Positions 1-5,696 of a stretch of 8,630 nucleotides of DNA are shown here, in pieces. The translations under genes were made by a program, and so were the position numbers. The notes below the pieces were generated by a model. It worked only from the letters and a program-made list of their open reading frames with translations, was not told the origin of the DNA and did no database searches. The first letter of the stretch is position 1; every line of letters begins with the position of its first letter. The DNA comes from Campylobacteraceae bacterium (GTDB lineage: Bacteria > Campylobacterota > Campylobacteria > Campylobacterales > Sulfurovaceae), in contig JALVXO010000192.1 in assembly GCA_027022775.1 (NCBI GenBank), forward strand, positions 1 to 8,630, written 5' to 3'.

Positions 1-304
1 TAAACTTTTTGCTCTTTGGCTATACGCCCACCACCAGCAGTCAATTGCGGCTAAAATTGCTACAATTTCACTCATAACTTATGCAATTTTTGCATTTTTG
101 CTAATTAAACCGCTAGGCGCCCAAGGGTTGGCGCTTGCGGGTTCTATTAGCGGTTTGGCAAGCTTTATTTTAACACTAAAACAGTTTGGCATCGATAAAA
201 TGGCAGATATTGCAGATTTTTCAAGAACTGTAAAATTTGGGGCAATCTTAACTGTTTTTACCTTGTTACTTTTATTTATAAACATTGTATGGATACATAT
301 TTAA
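1..304 (+). CDS. murJ: MurJ lipid II flippase, C-terminal fragment
   Basis: This is the 3' end of a gene whose start lies before the window. The first complete codon is at base 2, and the frame runs for 100 codons to a TAA at 302-304. The fragment reads KLFALWLYAHHQQSIAAKIA, then a hydrophobic helix, a PLGAQGLALAGSISG turn, another helix, and a final segment ending in FINIVWIHI. The aromatic stretch followed by 'AAKIA.ISL' and the 'G..GLALA.SIS' turn are typical of the last helices of MurJ/MviN, a MOP-superfamily inner-membrane protein that flips lipid II for peptidoglycan synthesis. The ATG at 98 is an internal methionine, not a start. The identification is from remembered family pattern on a short fragment, so another MOP-family flippase is possible but less likely. 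Confidence 0.8.
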   Translation, partial: KLFALWLYAHHQQSIAAKIATISLITYAIFAFLLIKPLGAQGLALAGSISGLASFILTLKQFGIDKMADIADFSRTVKFGAILTVFTLLLLFINIVWIHI

Positions 305-327
305 TTCATTTCTTTTTGAAATAGCTA

Positions 328-356
328 TTTACTTTAATACTATTTTAAGATATAAT
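328..356 (+). promoter_or_regulatory. Sigma-70 promoter for hpf
   Basis: A perfect TATAAT box lies at 351-356. A plausible -35 box TTTACT lies at 328-333 with a 17-base spacer. Transcription would begin near 363, giving a leader of about 50 bases before the hpf ATG. A perfect 12-base palindrome, AAATAGCTATTT (319-330), overlaps the -35 box and could be an operator, though nothing in the window names a regulator. Confidence 0.6.
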
Positions 357-377
357 TGCACTGTTAAAGAAGAGGTG

Positions 378-388
378 GCGGTGGCCGC
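378..388 (+). other. GC-rich hairpin in the hpf leader
   Basis: GCGG (378-381) and CCGC (385-388) can pair around a three-base TGG loop, inside a strikingly GC-rich run (374-388) within an otherwise AT-rich leader. It lies about 13 bases before the AAAGGA ribosome binding site of hpf. The stem is only four pairs, so a structural role is speculative. The same bases contain in-frame GTG codons that could start a tiny leader ORF. Confidence 0.3.
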
Positions 389-412
389 TAAATTTATTTT
401 AAAGGATACATT

Positions 413-934
413 ATGAACACAAGTATAGTTGGCAAAAACCTTGAGCTTACCGAGCCAATTAAAAATTATGCAGAGTCTGCTTTTGAAGCGATTAAAAAGT
501 ATAATTTAGATATTATCTCTGCAAGTATGGTTTTAAGTGATAATAAAAAGGGTCAATTCAGTGCTGAATTTGTTATTAATGTAAAAGACAAACACACTGT
601 GGTTATCACCCAAAGAGATAAAGACCTTTATGCGGCAATCGATTTAGCTCTTGAGAGAGCAAAAAAGAATTTAAGAAGATATGCAGACAAAATTAAAGAT
701 AACAATAATGAAGGTATCAAAAAGTTGGATAACGGCGAAGAACCACTGCCTCAAACCGCAGAAGATGAAGATGATATAATTCAGCTAGAGCCGAAACTTT
801 ACAAACCTTTAGATTTTGAAGAGGCAAAAATGATGCTTGAAGAGAGCGGCGAAAACTTCTTTGTATTTTATGACATCGACGGAAACATGAGGGTAATTAC
901 AAAACTAGACGGCGGAAAGTACGGTTTATATTAA
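413..934 (+). CDS. hpf: Long-form ribosome hibernation promoting factor
   Basis: This 173-residue protein has the two-domain layout of long HPF. Residues 1-97 are an S30AE/RaiA domain that binds the 30S decoding region ('IVGKNLELTEPIKNYAE', 'ITQRDKDLYAAIDLALERAKKNLRRY'). An acidic linker follows (about 98-128, including EDEDD). Residues 129-173 are the dimerisation domain ('YKPLDFEEAKMMLEE', 'NFFVFYDIDGNMRVI', ending DGGKYGLY). Long HPFs dimerise through this domain to form inactive 100S ribosomes in starvation or stationary phase. The ATG is well supported by AAAGGA at 401-406, six bases upstream. The gene has its own promoter and an intrinsic terminator just after the stop, so it is probably monocistronic. 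No defects are visible. Confidence 0.93.
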   Translation: MNTSIVGKNLELTEPIKNYAESAFEAIKKYNLDIISASMVLSDNKKGQFSAEFVINVKDKHTVVITQRDKDLYAAIDLALERAKKNLRRYADKIKDNNNEGIKKLDNGEEPLPQTAEDEDDIIQLEPKLYKPLDFEEAKMMLEESGENFFVFYDIDGNMRVITKLDGGKYGLY

Positions 935-941
935 TACACAT

Positions 942-961
942 CCCGCTTTGTGCGGGTTTTT
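942..961 (+). terminator. Intrinsic terminator of hpf
   Basis: CCCGC (942-946) pairs with GCGGG (952-956) around TTTGT, and five T residues follow immediately (957-961). It begins seven bases after the hpf stop, and its T-run overlaps the stop codon of the converging lipoprotein gene. The minus-strand side lacks a T-run after the stem, so it should mainly stop hpf transcripts. Confidence 0.85.
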
Positions 962-1577
962 ACTGTTTAGCAACTTCATTAATATCTACACCCAGTTCCA
1001 TAAATTTTTGCTGATACTTTCTGTATGCTTCTTCTTTATTCATTCTTTTATATAAATCTCCAATCTCTTTATCGGTATAAGCTTTGTCTATTTTTACTCT
1101 ATAGAGCATACTCTCTGCTGCTACTATATCATCTTCTGCAGTAACAATATTTTTGTTAACTTCTAGAGCTTTTAAAGCTTTATTTAAATAACTTTGGTCT
1201 CTTCTGTTTTTTGCAGCGGCAAGAAACTGGTTTTTAACAAGCAGAAATTTTGCAAAATCACTTCCAGGATTCGCCTGTAAAGCTTCTTGGAGATAAAAAT
1301 TTGCAATTATATTCTCATTAATATGCATGTGAACAACAGCCAGCGACATTGCCGCCGGATAAAGATAATTTGAAGAGCTGTAATCGGTTTTTAATTTAAT
1401 ATAGTAGTCATCTGCTTTATCAATATCGTTAACAGTTAAAGCTTGATATATAGAGTTATATACTTTTTTATCACCGGTATAAACAGCGGCATTTTTTATC
1501 CTATTTACACTGCTGTTATTGGTTGCGCAACCCGATAGAATTAACAACAGCGCTGCTAAAGAAATCTTTTTAAACAT
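960..1577 (-). CDS. BamD-like outer-membrane assembly lipoprotein
   Basis: The 205-residue product begins with a lipoprotein signal: MFKK, a hydrophobic run, and the lipobox LSGC with the acylated cysteine at position 17, followed by Ala, which favours outer-membrane sorting. The rest is helical and TPR-like: 'DIDKADDYYIKLKTDY', 'NYLYPAAMSLAVVHMH', 'IIANFYLQEALQANPGSD', 'NRRDQSYLNKALKALE', then a charged C-terminus. The order 'FYL.E.L...P.S..A...L.K......NRRDQ' resembles the short BamD (YfiO/ComL) of Campylobacterota, the periplasmic-facing TPR lipoprotein of the Bam complex that inserts beta-barrel proteins. It is slightly shorter than the E. coli protein. AAGG (1587-1590) lies eight bases before the ATG. 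A different TPR lipoprotein or a bamD paralogue cannot be excluded. Confidence 0.65.
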   Translation of the reverse strand: MFKKISLAALLLILSGCATNNSSVNRIKNAAVYTGDKKVYNSIYQALTVNDIDKADDYYIKLKTDYSSSNYLYPAAMSLAVVHMHINENIIANFYLQEALQANPGSDFAKFLLVKNQFLAAAKNRRDQSYLNKALKALEVNKNIVTAEDDIVAAESMLYRVKIDKAYTDKEIGDLYKRMNKEEAYRKYQQKFMELGVDINEVAKQ

Positions 1578-1603
1578 TTTGTCTGCCTTGAAATTTTTAA
1601 CGA

Positions 1604-1612
1604 ATTATAGCA
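1604..1612 (-). promoter_or_regulatory. Extended -10 promoter of the BamD-like gene
   Basis: Read on the minus strand, TGCTATAAT is an extended -10 element (TGn directly before a perfect TATAAT). No good -35 box is visible, which is acceptable for an extended -10 promoter. Transcription would start near 1597, giving a leader of about 20 bases that carries the AAGG ribosome binding site. Confidence 0.5.
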
Positions 1613-1736
1613 TATTTTATTATTCAAAATGAAGTTTATAATCAATTTTGCAATACAGATAAATATGAGTGTAAAAAAAATGTAATTAAAATATTCCAAA
1701 TTGTATATATTAATCTAAAGTAATGCAATTTTATCG

Positions 1737-1742
1737 TATAAT
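1737..1742 (+). promoter_or_regulatory. -10 box upstream of the prepilin operon
   Basis: A perfect TATAAT lies 53 bases before the first prepilin ATG, in a very AT-rich setting with no convincing -35 box. A tandem octamer (TACAACAA at 1743-1750 and 1751-1758) follows it directly, and TGTATATATT occurs at 1702-1711 and again at 1770-1779, where it could be an alternative start signal. The 1578-1795 gap contains no gene and appears to serve both divergent transcription units. Confidence 0.4.
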
Positions 1743-1795
1743 TACAACAATACAACAAAATAAGTAAAGTGTATATATTGTAGAAAGGCAATAAT

Positions 1796-2668
1796 ATGAA
1801 AAGAGGTATAGCATTAATTGAGCTGATTTTTTCAATAATTGTGATTGCGGTTGTGCTTCTGTCGGTGCCCAATCTGCTTAATACAACCTCTAAAGCATCA
1901 AGACAGGTTATTACACAAGAATCTATTTCCAGCGCTGCATCTCACATAGATATGGCGCTTTCTCTATTTTGGGATGAAAACTGCACCGATCCAAAATATG
2001 GCAATCCTATTTTGACAGTTGCAAACTACACACCCGGTTTGCAATCGCCTTTAATGACATTTCCGGGAATGCCTGCACCCTCTTTTCCAGGTTCTGGCAG
2101 CGGTTCATCCAGCACGCCAGGAGCGCCAAGCATGCCTTCAATGCCAGATCCGCATCACCATTCACCAGAAACCGGAAGTTTATCGCCAGCTTATTTTTTT
2201 GCACACAACCGCAGACCGGGCGGTTCGATTAGCAGTCCTAGAAAATTTGCACACAATATGGCAGGTGAATATTTAAGTGCAACTCCGCAAAACAAATTTG
2301 GTTTAGACAACGAAACTGTACCGGATGACATAGATGATTTAGACAACACATCTTACGATTTAAAAGAGAGAGAAAGCGCCATAGTAGATACAGAAGGGGA
2401 TTATAAAGACCAGACTATCCATATTAAAACCGATGTCTATTATATTTCTGATGTACCTACTGACAGTTTGGGCGCCATAAGCAGCTTTAATGCCAGCTCA
2501 GTAAATTTCAATAATCCTTTTGATTTATCAAAAAGAACCAGCCAGCCCTCTAATATTAAATCTATAGTAGTTACATTAACAAGTGATAAATTTAAAAATG
2601 AAAAAGTTGTATTACAGGCATTTTCATGCAATATTGGAAGTTCCAAACTTAAGGAGAAAACATTTTGA
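1796..2668 (+). CDS. Prepilin-like protein 1 with Pro/Gly/Ser-rich insert
   Basis: This 290-residue protein opens with a class III (type IV prepilin) leader: MKRG, cleavage after Gly4, then IALIELIFSIIVIAVVLLSV, with Glu at mature position 5 and a long N-terminal helix. Prepilin peptidase would cut and N-methylate it at the inner membrane before assembly into a pilus or pseudopilus. The soluble part carries an unusual low-complexity stretch at about residues 84-131, rich in Pro, Gly, Ser and Met and including HHH at 120-122. It contains only two cysteines, C63 and C278, which might form a disulfide. GAAAGG (1783-1788) supports the ATG. It is first of four coupled prepilin genes and by position might be GspI/PilV-like. 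That assignment is inference, because the soluble domain is not recognisable. Confidence 0.8.
   Translation: MKRGIALIELIFSIIVIAVVLLSVPNLLNTTSKASRQVITQESISSAASHIDMALSLFWDENCTDPKYGNPILTVANYTPGLQSPLMTFPGMPAPSFPGSGSGSSSTPGAPSMPSMPDPHHHSPETGSLSPAYFFAHNRRPGGSISSPRKFAHNMAGEYLSATPQNKFGLDNETVPDDIDDLDNTSYDLKERESAIVDTEGDYKDQTIHIKTDVYYISDVPTDSLGAISSFNASSVNFNNPFDLSKRTSQPSNIKSIVVTLTSDKFKNEKVVLQAFSCNIGSSKLKEKTF
2651..2656 (+). promoter_or_regulatory. Shine-Dalgarno fixing the TTG start of prepilin 2
   Basis: AAGGAG lies eight bases before the TTG at 2665. It selects this unusual start codon, whose last two bases are shared with the TGA stop of the preceding gene (TTGA, 2665-2668). The resulting protein begins exactly with a prepilin leader, which confirms the choice. 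Confidence 0.75.
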
Positions 2669-3591
2669 GAAAAGCTTTTACTCTAATAGAAATAATTTTA
2701 ACACTAGTTATTTTATCTATTGTCTCTTATATTGCCACAGGGTTAATAGCTGACACCTATATAGGCTATAACCAGGCAAATGCCGTAAATAAAGCAAATC
2801 TAAAACTCGAAATCGCTTTAACAGAAATTTCAAATAGGCTTGAATACGCTTTAAAAGATACTATTATCAAAAAAAGCTCTATAAATGGAAATTTCAAACC
2901 TATTCAAACTGCAAATGATGATTATGATATTTTAGAGTGGATAGGTTACGACAAAGACGGTTTTGAAGCAAATGATATGCTAAAAGAGGTAAACGGCTCC
3001 GATATCGAAGGAACTGTATCTGACCAGCCCGGCTGGAGCGGCTTTTGCAATATCGATACAAGCACAAATACAAGAATTTTTACGCCAGGAAGCTATCTGC
3101 CAATAGCAGATGAAACAATTAAACGACTCTCTAATGATAATGCATCTTTAAGCAATTCAACTGTAGGCATATTTTTCCCCGGAAATTATGACTATACAAA
3201 TGTAGGTTACAACCATGGCACAGCCAGCGGAGTGGCAGTTATACAAAATTACGGCAAAGACAGCAACAATATATACTATTTTAACCTAACAAGCCCAGTA
3301 AGCAGAATAACCGAACACTATAAGCTGGCTTGGAGCGCTTATGCAGTAGTTCCGGAAAACTATAACGATAAAGAGAAAACTTTCGATTTAACATTAAAAT
3401 ATGATTTTAGGCCATGGTTAAATGAAGAGTATAATGATGCCAATACAAAATCTGCTTTGCTTGTTAAAAATGTTACAGTATTTAGAACCTATGCAACAGA
3501 AAACAGAATACACATAAAAATATGTGTAAAAGAGAAATTTGGTGCAACAAAAAATGCAGCAATTTGCAAAGAGAAGGTGGTATTTAAATGA
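2665..3591 (+). CDS. Prepilin-like protein 2 (PilW/GspJ-like size)
   Basis: The 308-residue product has a short type IV prepilin leader, MRKA, followed by FTLIEIILTLVILSIVSYIA, with Glu at mature position 5. Ala rather than Gly at -1 is common in prepilins of Campylobacterota. The body is a large soluble domain without a recognised motif, but its size and its place directly before an E5-less prepilin fit PilW or GspJ, the larger tip subunits of type IV pili or type II secretion. Cysteines sit in 'SGFCNID' and in the last 30 residues ('IKICVKEK', 'AAICKEK'). The start is TTG, overlapping the stop of the gene before, with AAGGAG eight bases upstream. The stop overlaps the next ATG (ATGA). Membership of the prepilin superfamily is firm; the subtype is inference. 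Confidence 0.82.
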   Translation: MRKAFTLIEIILTLVILSIVSYIATGLIADTYIGYNQANAVNKANLKLEIALTEISNRLEYALKDTIIKKSSINGNFKPIQTANDDYDILEWIGYDKDGFEANDMLKEVNGSDIEGTVSDQPGWSGFCNIDTSTNTRIFTPGSYLPIADETIKRLSNDNASLSNSTVGIFFPGNYDYTNVGYNHGTASGVAVIQNYGKDSNNIYYFNLTSPVSRITEHYKLAWSAYAVVPENYNDKEKTFDLTLKYDFRPWLNEEYNDANTKSALLVKNVTVFRTYATENRIHIKICVKEKFGATKNAAICKEKVVFK

Positions 3592-4079
3592 GAAAGTTCA
3601 GAAGCGGTTTTTCTATGATTATGGCAATTTTTGTCATACTGCTGCTCTCTTTAGTAGCAAGTTATATATTTTATGCAAGCACATCTATTGCAAAAGAAGG
3701 AACTATTCAGTTTCAAAATGAACAAGCCAGGCTTTTGGCAAGAAGCTATACAGAATATGCAATTCTAGCTATAAGCGGCAACGATAAAGAAAACAGCGGC
3801 ACCTGCTTAAATGAAATAAATGCCGACATCGGTTCAGATCCGACTGTAGGCAGAGGCTACCGTGTACATGTAGAGTTAACTTACATTGGAAATGAAAGAT
3901 ATGTAAAAAACTGCAACCATGTTGCTGCAAAACTTAATAACAGCGATATAGATGCCTTATCTGTAATTATTGATGTTTATGTAAAATATAAAGATATACA
4001 GCAGCCAAGCCTATATAATGGAAACACAAATTTTGTACCTTGGCAAGTTTATCACAGAAGGAGTATTCAAAAAATATGA
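3588..4079 (+). CDS. Prepilin-like protein 3 lacking Glu5 (PilX/GspK-like)
   Basis: This 163-residue protein has a basic leader, MRKFRSG, then a hydrophobic helix FSMIMAIFVILLLSLVASYI. The cleavage site after Gly7 is normal, but mature position 5 is Met instead of Glu. Loss of E5 is the hallmark of GspK, which caps the type II pseudopilus tip, and PilX-type proteins also often have atypical N-termini. At 163 residues it is much shorter than GspK, so PilX is the closer analogue. 'EQARLLARSYTEYA' after the helix resembles the 'A.....A.aGle.a' region of PilX/GspK N-terminal domains. Cys73 and Cys109 could pair. It overlaps both neighbours by ATGA (3588-3591 and 4076-4079), indicating translational coupling. 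Confidence 0.75.
   Translation: MRKFRSGFSMIMAIFVILLLSLVASYIFYASTSIAKEGTIQFQNEQARLLARSYTEYAILAISGNDKENSGTCLNEINADIGSDPTVGRGYRVHVELTYIGNERYVKNCNHVAAKLNNSDIDALSVIIDVYVKYKDIQQPSLYNGNTNFVPWQVYHRRSIQKI
4058..4063 (+). promoter_or_regulatory. Shine-Dalgarno for prepilin 4
   Basis: AAGGAG lies 12 bases before the ATG at 4076, a little far but the only good match here. It argues for 4076 over the upstream in-frame TTG at 4040, which would place 12 extra residues before a normal prepilin leader. Confidence 0.6.
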
Positions 4080-4798
4080 AAAAAAGAAAAGGCTTTAGTT
4101 TACTGGAATTAATTATAGTAGTTGTTGTTTTGGGAATTTTAGCCTCTTACACCGTGCCAAGATTAAACCGAGATACGCGCGCAGAAGCTATTAATCACAT
4201 GCTTACAATGATACGCTACACCCAAAACTTAGCTCTGCACGATACAAAGCATCAAAGAAACGATACAAGATGGCAAAGGGCATACTGGCGGTTTCAAATT
4301 TATAAATGCGCAAATAAAACAGGACTTTTTTATATGATCGGAACCGATACCAGCGACGATAGCGAAAAAAATTTAAACGGCAAACTTAACAGAGGCGAAG
4401 TTGCTGTAGATCCAGCAAATGGAAAATATACCTTTTGGTCTACTTACGAAGAGTGCGGTAGTGAAGAAAATAACGATACTTTAATGCAACAGGTCAGCCC
4501 AAATATTTTTATAACACAAAAATATGGCATTAATGAAGTTACTTTTAAATCTTGCAATATTTATAAAAATAAAGAAGATGGAAAAGCAGACTCTACAACC
4601 GTAAAACATGTAGGGTTTGACAGTTTTGGAAGACCTCATAAATCATTTTTGGGAAGCGACAAACCTAACCACTTTGGTTACCAGTTAAAAACTTGCAAAA
4701 TAACTTTTAAATTTGCAGACAAGTCATTAAAACCGTTTACGATAGCAATAGAACCAGAAACCGGATATGCATATTTGCCCGAAAACCCGGCGCTTTAG
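4076..4798 (+). CDS. Prepilin-like protein 4 (GspH/FimT-like)
   Basis: From the ATG at 4076 the product is 240 residues. It has a textbook leader, MKKRKG, then FSLLELIIVVVVLGILASYT with Glu at mature position 5 and Pro at mature 22. The C-terminal part has 'VGFDSFGRPHKS' (about 169-180) and 'FTIAIEPETGYAY' (221-233), which match the 'FD..GR' and closing 'I.....TG' strands of GspH/FimT minor pseudopilins. Four cysteines (C78, C127, C150, C207) could form two disulfides. The longer frame beginning with TTG at 4040 is rejected because it would bury the leader behind 12 residues inside the preceding gene. The ATG overlaps the previous stop as ATGA. It is the last gene of the cassette and its stop is one base from the converging methyltransferase stop. 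Confidence 0.85.
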   Translation: MKKRKGFSLLELIIVVVVLGILASYTVPRLNRDTRAEAINHMLTMIRYTQNLALHDTKHQRNDTRWQRAYWRFQIYKCANKTGLFYMIGTDTSDDSEKNLNGKLNRGEVAVDPANGKYTFWSTYEECGSEENNDTLMQQVSPNIFITQKYGINEVTFKSCNIYKNKEDGKADSTTVKHVGFDSFGRPHKSFLGSDKPNHFGYQLKTCKITFKFADKSLKPFTIAIEPETGYAYLPENPAL

Positions 4799-4799
4799 C

Positions 4800-5402
4800 T
4801 TATTGCTTGTGTGCAGTTAACAAAAATGTGCCAAAATTGCCATAACTCTTTTTAATTGTGTAAAGGTCTTGAGTTTTGCAGTTTTTAAAACCTGCCTCTT
4901 TTGCTAATTTTACAAACTCTTTCCTCTCAAAGCCAAAATGCTCCACTCCGGTATCTGTTTCATGGAAACTGCCGTCTTCTTTGTCTAAGTCGGCAATTGC
5001 CAAAAAACCATTTGGCTTTAGCATTTTGTAAAATATTTTAAAAAGTTTTTGAATATCTTTTATGTGGTGTGCTGTCATAGAGCTTATTATTCCATCAGCT
5101 TGTAAATTGGGTTCGGTTTTAGTTATATCAATTTCTAAAATATCCAATTCGCACGGCAGGTTTTTTGATTTTAAAACCGCATTCATAGATGGCGAAATAT
5201 CTATTGCGGTAATTCTTTTAACATCATTTGCAAACTGCTCCAGCAAAAGCCCCGTACCAGAGCCGAAATCTATTAAATGCATATCTTTGTTTAAGGCGAT
5301 TTGCTCTTTTATTTTACCTGCGGCCGCTTTGGCCAAAACCGCACGCCTACCCAGTTTATCGTAACTGTTAGCTTTTTTGGAGAATTTATCGTTTTGTTTC
5401 AT
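4800..5402 (-). CDS. Class I SAM-dependent methyltransferase
   Basis: This 200-residue protein is a single Rossmann-fold methyltransferase. Motif I, LIDFGSGTGLL, is at 43-53. The acidic end of strand 2 is in 'ITAIDISPSM' (64-73). 'LDILEIDITKT' (87-97) follows, then 'SSMTAHHIKD' (107-116) at the active-site strand, and the post-motif 'MLKPNGFLAIADLDKED' (127-143). The HH.KD signature and overall length resemble the UbiE/Methyltransf_11 type of small-molecule methyltransferases. The substrate cannot be read from the sequence. The ATG has AAAGGA (5411-5416) eight bases upstream. It appears to be a single-gene unit with its promoter at the edge of the repeat-rich gap, and no recognisable terminator lies between it and the converging pilin operon. 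Confidence 0.85.
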   Translation of the reverse strand: MKQNDKFSKKANSYDKLGRRAVLAKAAAGKIKEQIALNKDMHLIDFGSGTGLLLEQFANDVKRITAIDISPSMNAVLKSKNLPCELDILEIDITKTEPNLQADGIISSMTAHHIKDIQKLFKIFYKMLKPNGFLAIADLDKEDGSFHETDTGVEHFGFERKEFVKLAKEAGFKNCKTQDLYTIKKSYGNFGTFLLTAHKQ

Positions 5403-5453
5403 CTATTCAATCCTTTAGATTGGCATTGCACAGCAGCAGACCCAATTTTAAAA

Positions 5454-5482
5454 ATCTTAAACCCAAAATTTACATTAGCCAA
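5454..5482 (-). promoter_or_regulatory. Possible promoter of the methyltransferase gene
   Basis: On the minus strand TTGGCT (5477-5482) and TAAGAT (5454-5459) are spaced by 17 bases, about 50 bases before the methyltransferase ATG. Half-sites GCCAAT (5478-5483), ATTGGT (5491-5496) and ATTGGC (5498-5503) surround the -35 box and might be operator elements. The match is moderate and the region is AT-rich. Confidence 0.3.
5456..5477 (-). repeat. Imperfect long-range inverted repeat, left arm
   Basis: Read on the minus strand from base 5478 downward, this arm matches the plus strand from 5999 at about 19 of 22 positions, with cores CTAATG and TTTGGGTT shared. It lies just upstream of the methyltransferase gene and overlaps its possible promoter. 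AT-rich composition makes some chance matching possible, so its status as an element end is tentative. Confidence 0.4.
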
Positions 5483-5535
5483 TCCCATGTATTGGTCATT
5501 GGCAATATGTGCATTGTAGTAAAGCCTTTGCCTTT

Positions 5536-5578
5536 GCGGTTCGCTTCGCTTAGGACGCTTCGGTTTCGAAGCTACAAA
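5536..5578 (+). repeat. 43-base direct repeat, copy 1
   Basis: This copy is identical over all 43 bases to the one at 5854-5896. It contains a hairpin, GCTTCG (5557-5562) with CGAAGC (5567-5572) around GTTT, and the internal repeat CGCTTCGCTT. The bases before it (GCCTTTGCCTTTGC) resemble the arm flanking the other copy. Read on the minus strand it encodes a basic string, VASKPKRPKRSEP, which is not evidence of a gene. Confidence 0.95.
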
Positions 5579-5593
5579 CAGCAACAGCATTAA

Positions 5594-5619
5594 AAAAAGT
5601 TAAACTGCTTTAACTTTTT
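5594..5619. repeat. 11-base-pair AT-rich palindrome
   Basis: AAAAAGTTAAA (5594-5604) pairs perfectly with TTTAACTTTTT (5609-5619) around CTGC. A second small inverted repeat, TAGCT-GTG-AGCTA (5619-5631), follows directly. The T-rich right arm resembles a terminator, but the stem is nearly all A:T and no gene ends here on the plus strand. Confidence 0.7.
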
Positions 5620-5643
5620 AGCTGTGAGCTAGTAAGTGTTTAT

Positions 5644-5659
5644 GCACTCTTGAGAGTGC
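5644..5659. repeat. 7-base-pair palindrome
   Basis: GCACTCT and AGAGTGC form a perfect inverted repeat separated by TG. As RNA it would form a six-pair stem with a TTGA tetraloop. No adjacent gene explains it, and it is one of several hairpins in this gap. Confidence 0.6.
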
Positions 5660-5696
5660 GCTAAAAATTAAAATTTCTGTAAAACTACCCATTTCA

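Noticed and set aside
98..304. Independent 68-residue membrane protein starting at ATG 98
   Set aside because: The frame is open from base 2 and the upstream residues continue the MurJ sequence, so this Met is internal.
305..330. Terminator after murJ
   Set aside because: ATTTC/GAAAT around a T-rich loop is a weak AT stem without a following T-run.
1642..1872. Minus-strand 76-residue ORF between the lipoprotein and pilin genes
   Set aside because: It overlaps the start of prepilin 1 and low-complexity AT-rich promoter DNA, with a composition expected of non-coding sequence.
5399..5590. Minus-strand 63-residue ORF upstream of the methyltransferase
   Set aside because: It spans the first 43-base repeat and the methyltransferase promoter and ribosome binding site, with no start signal of its own.
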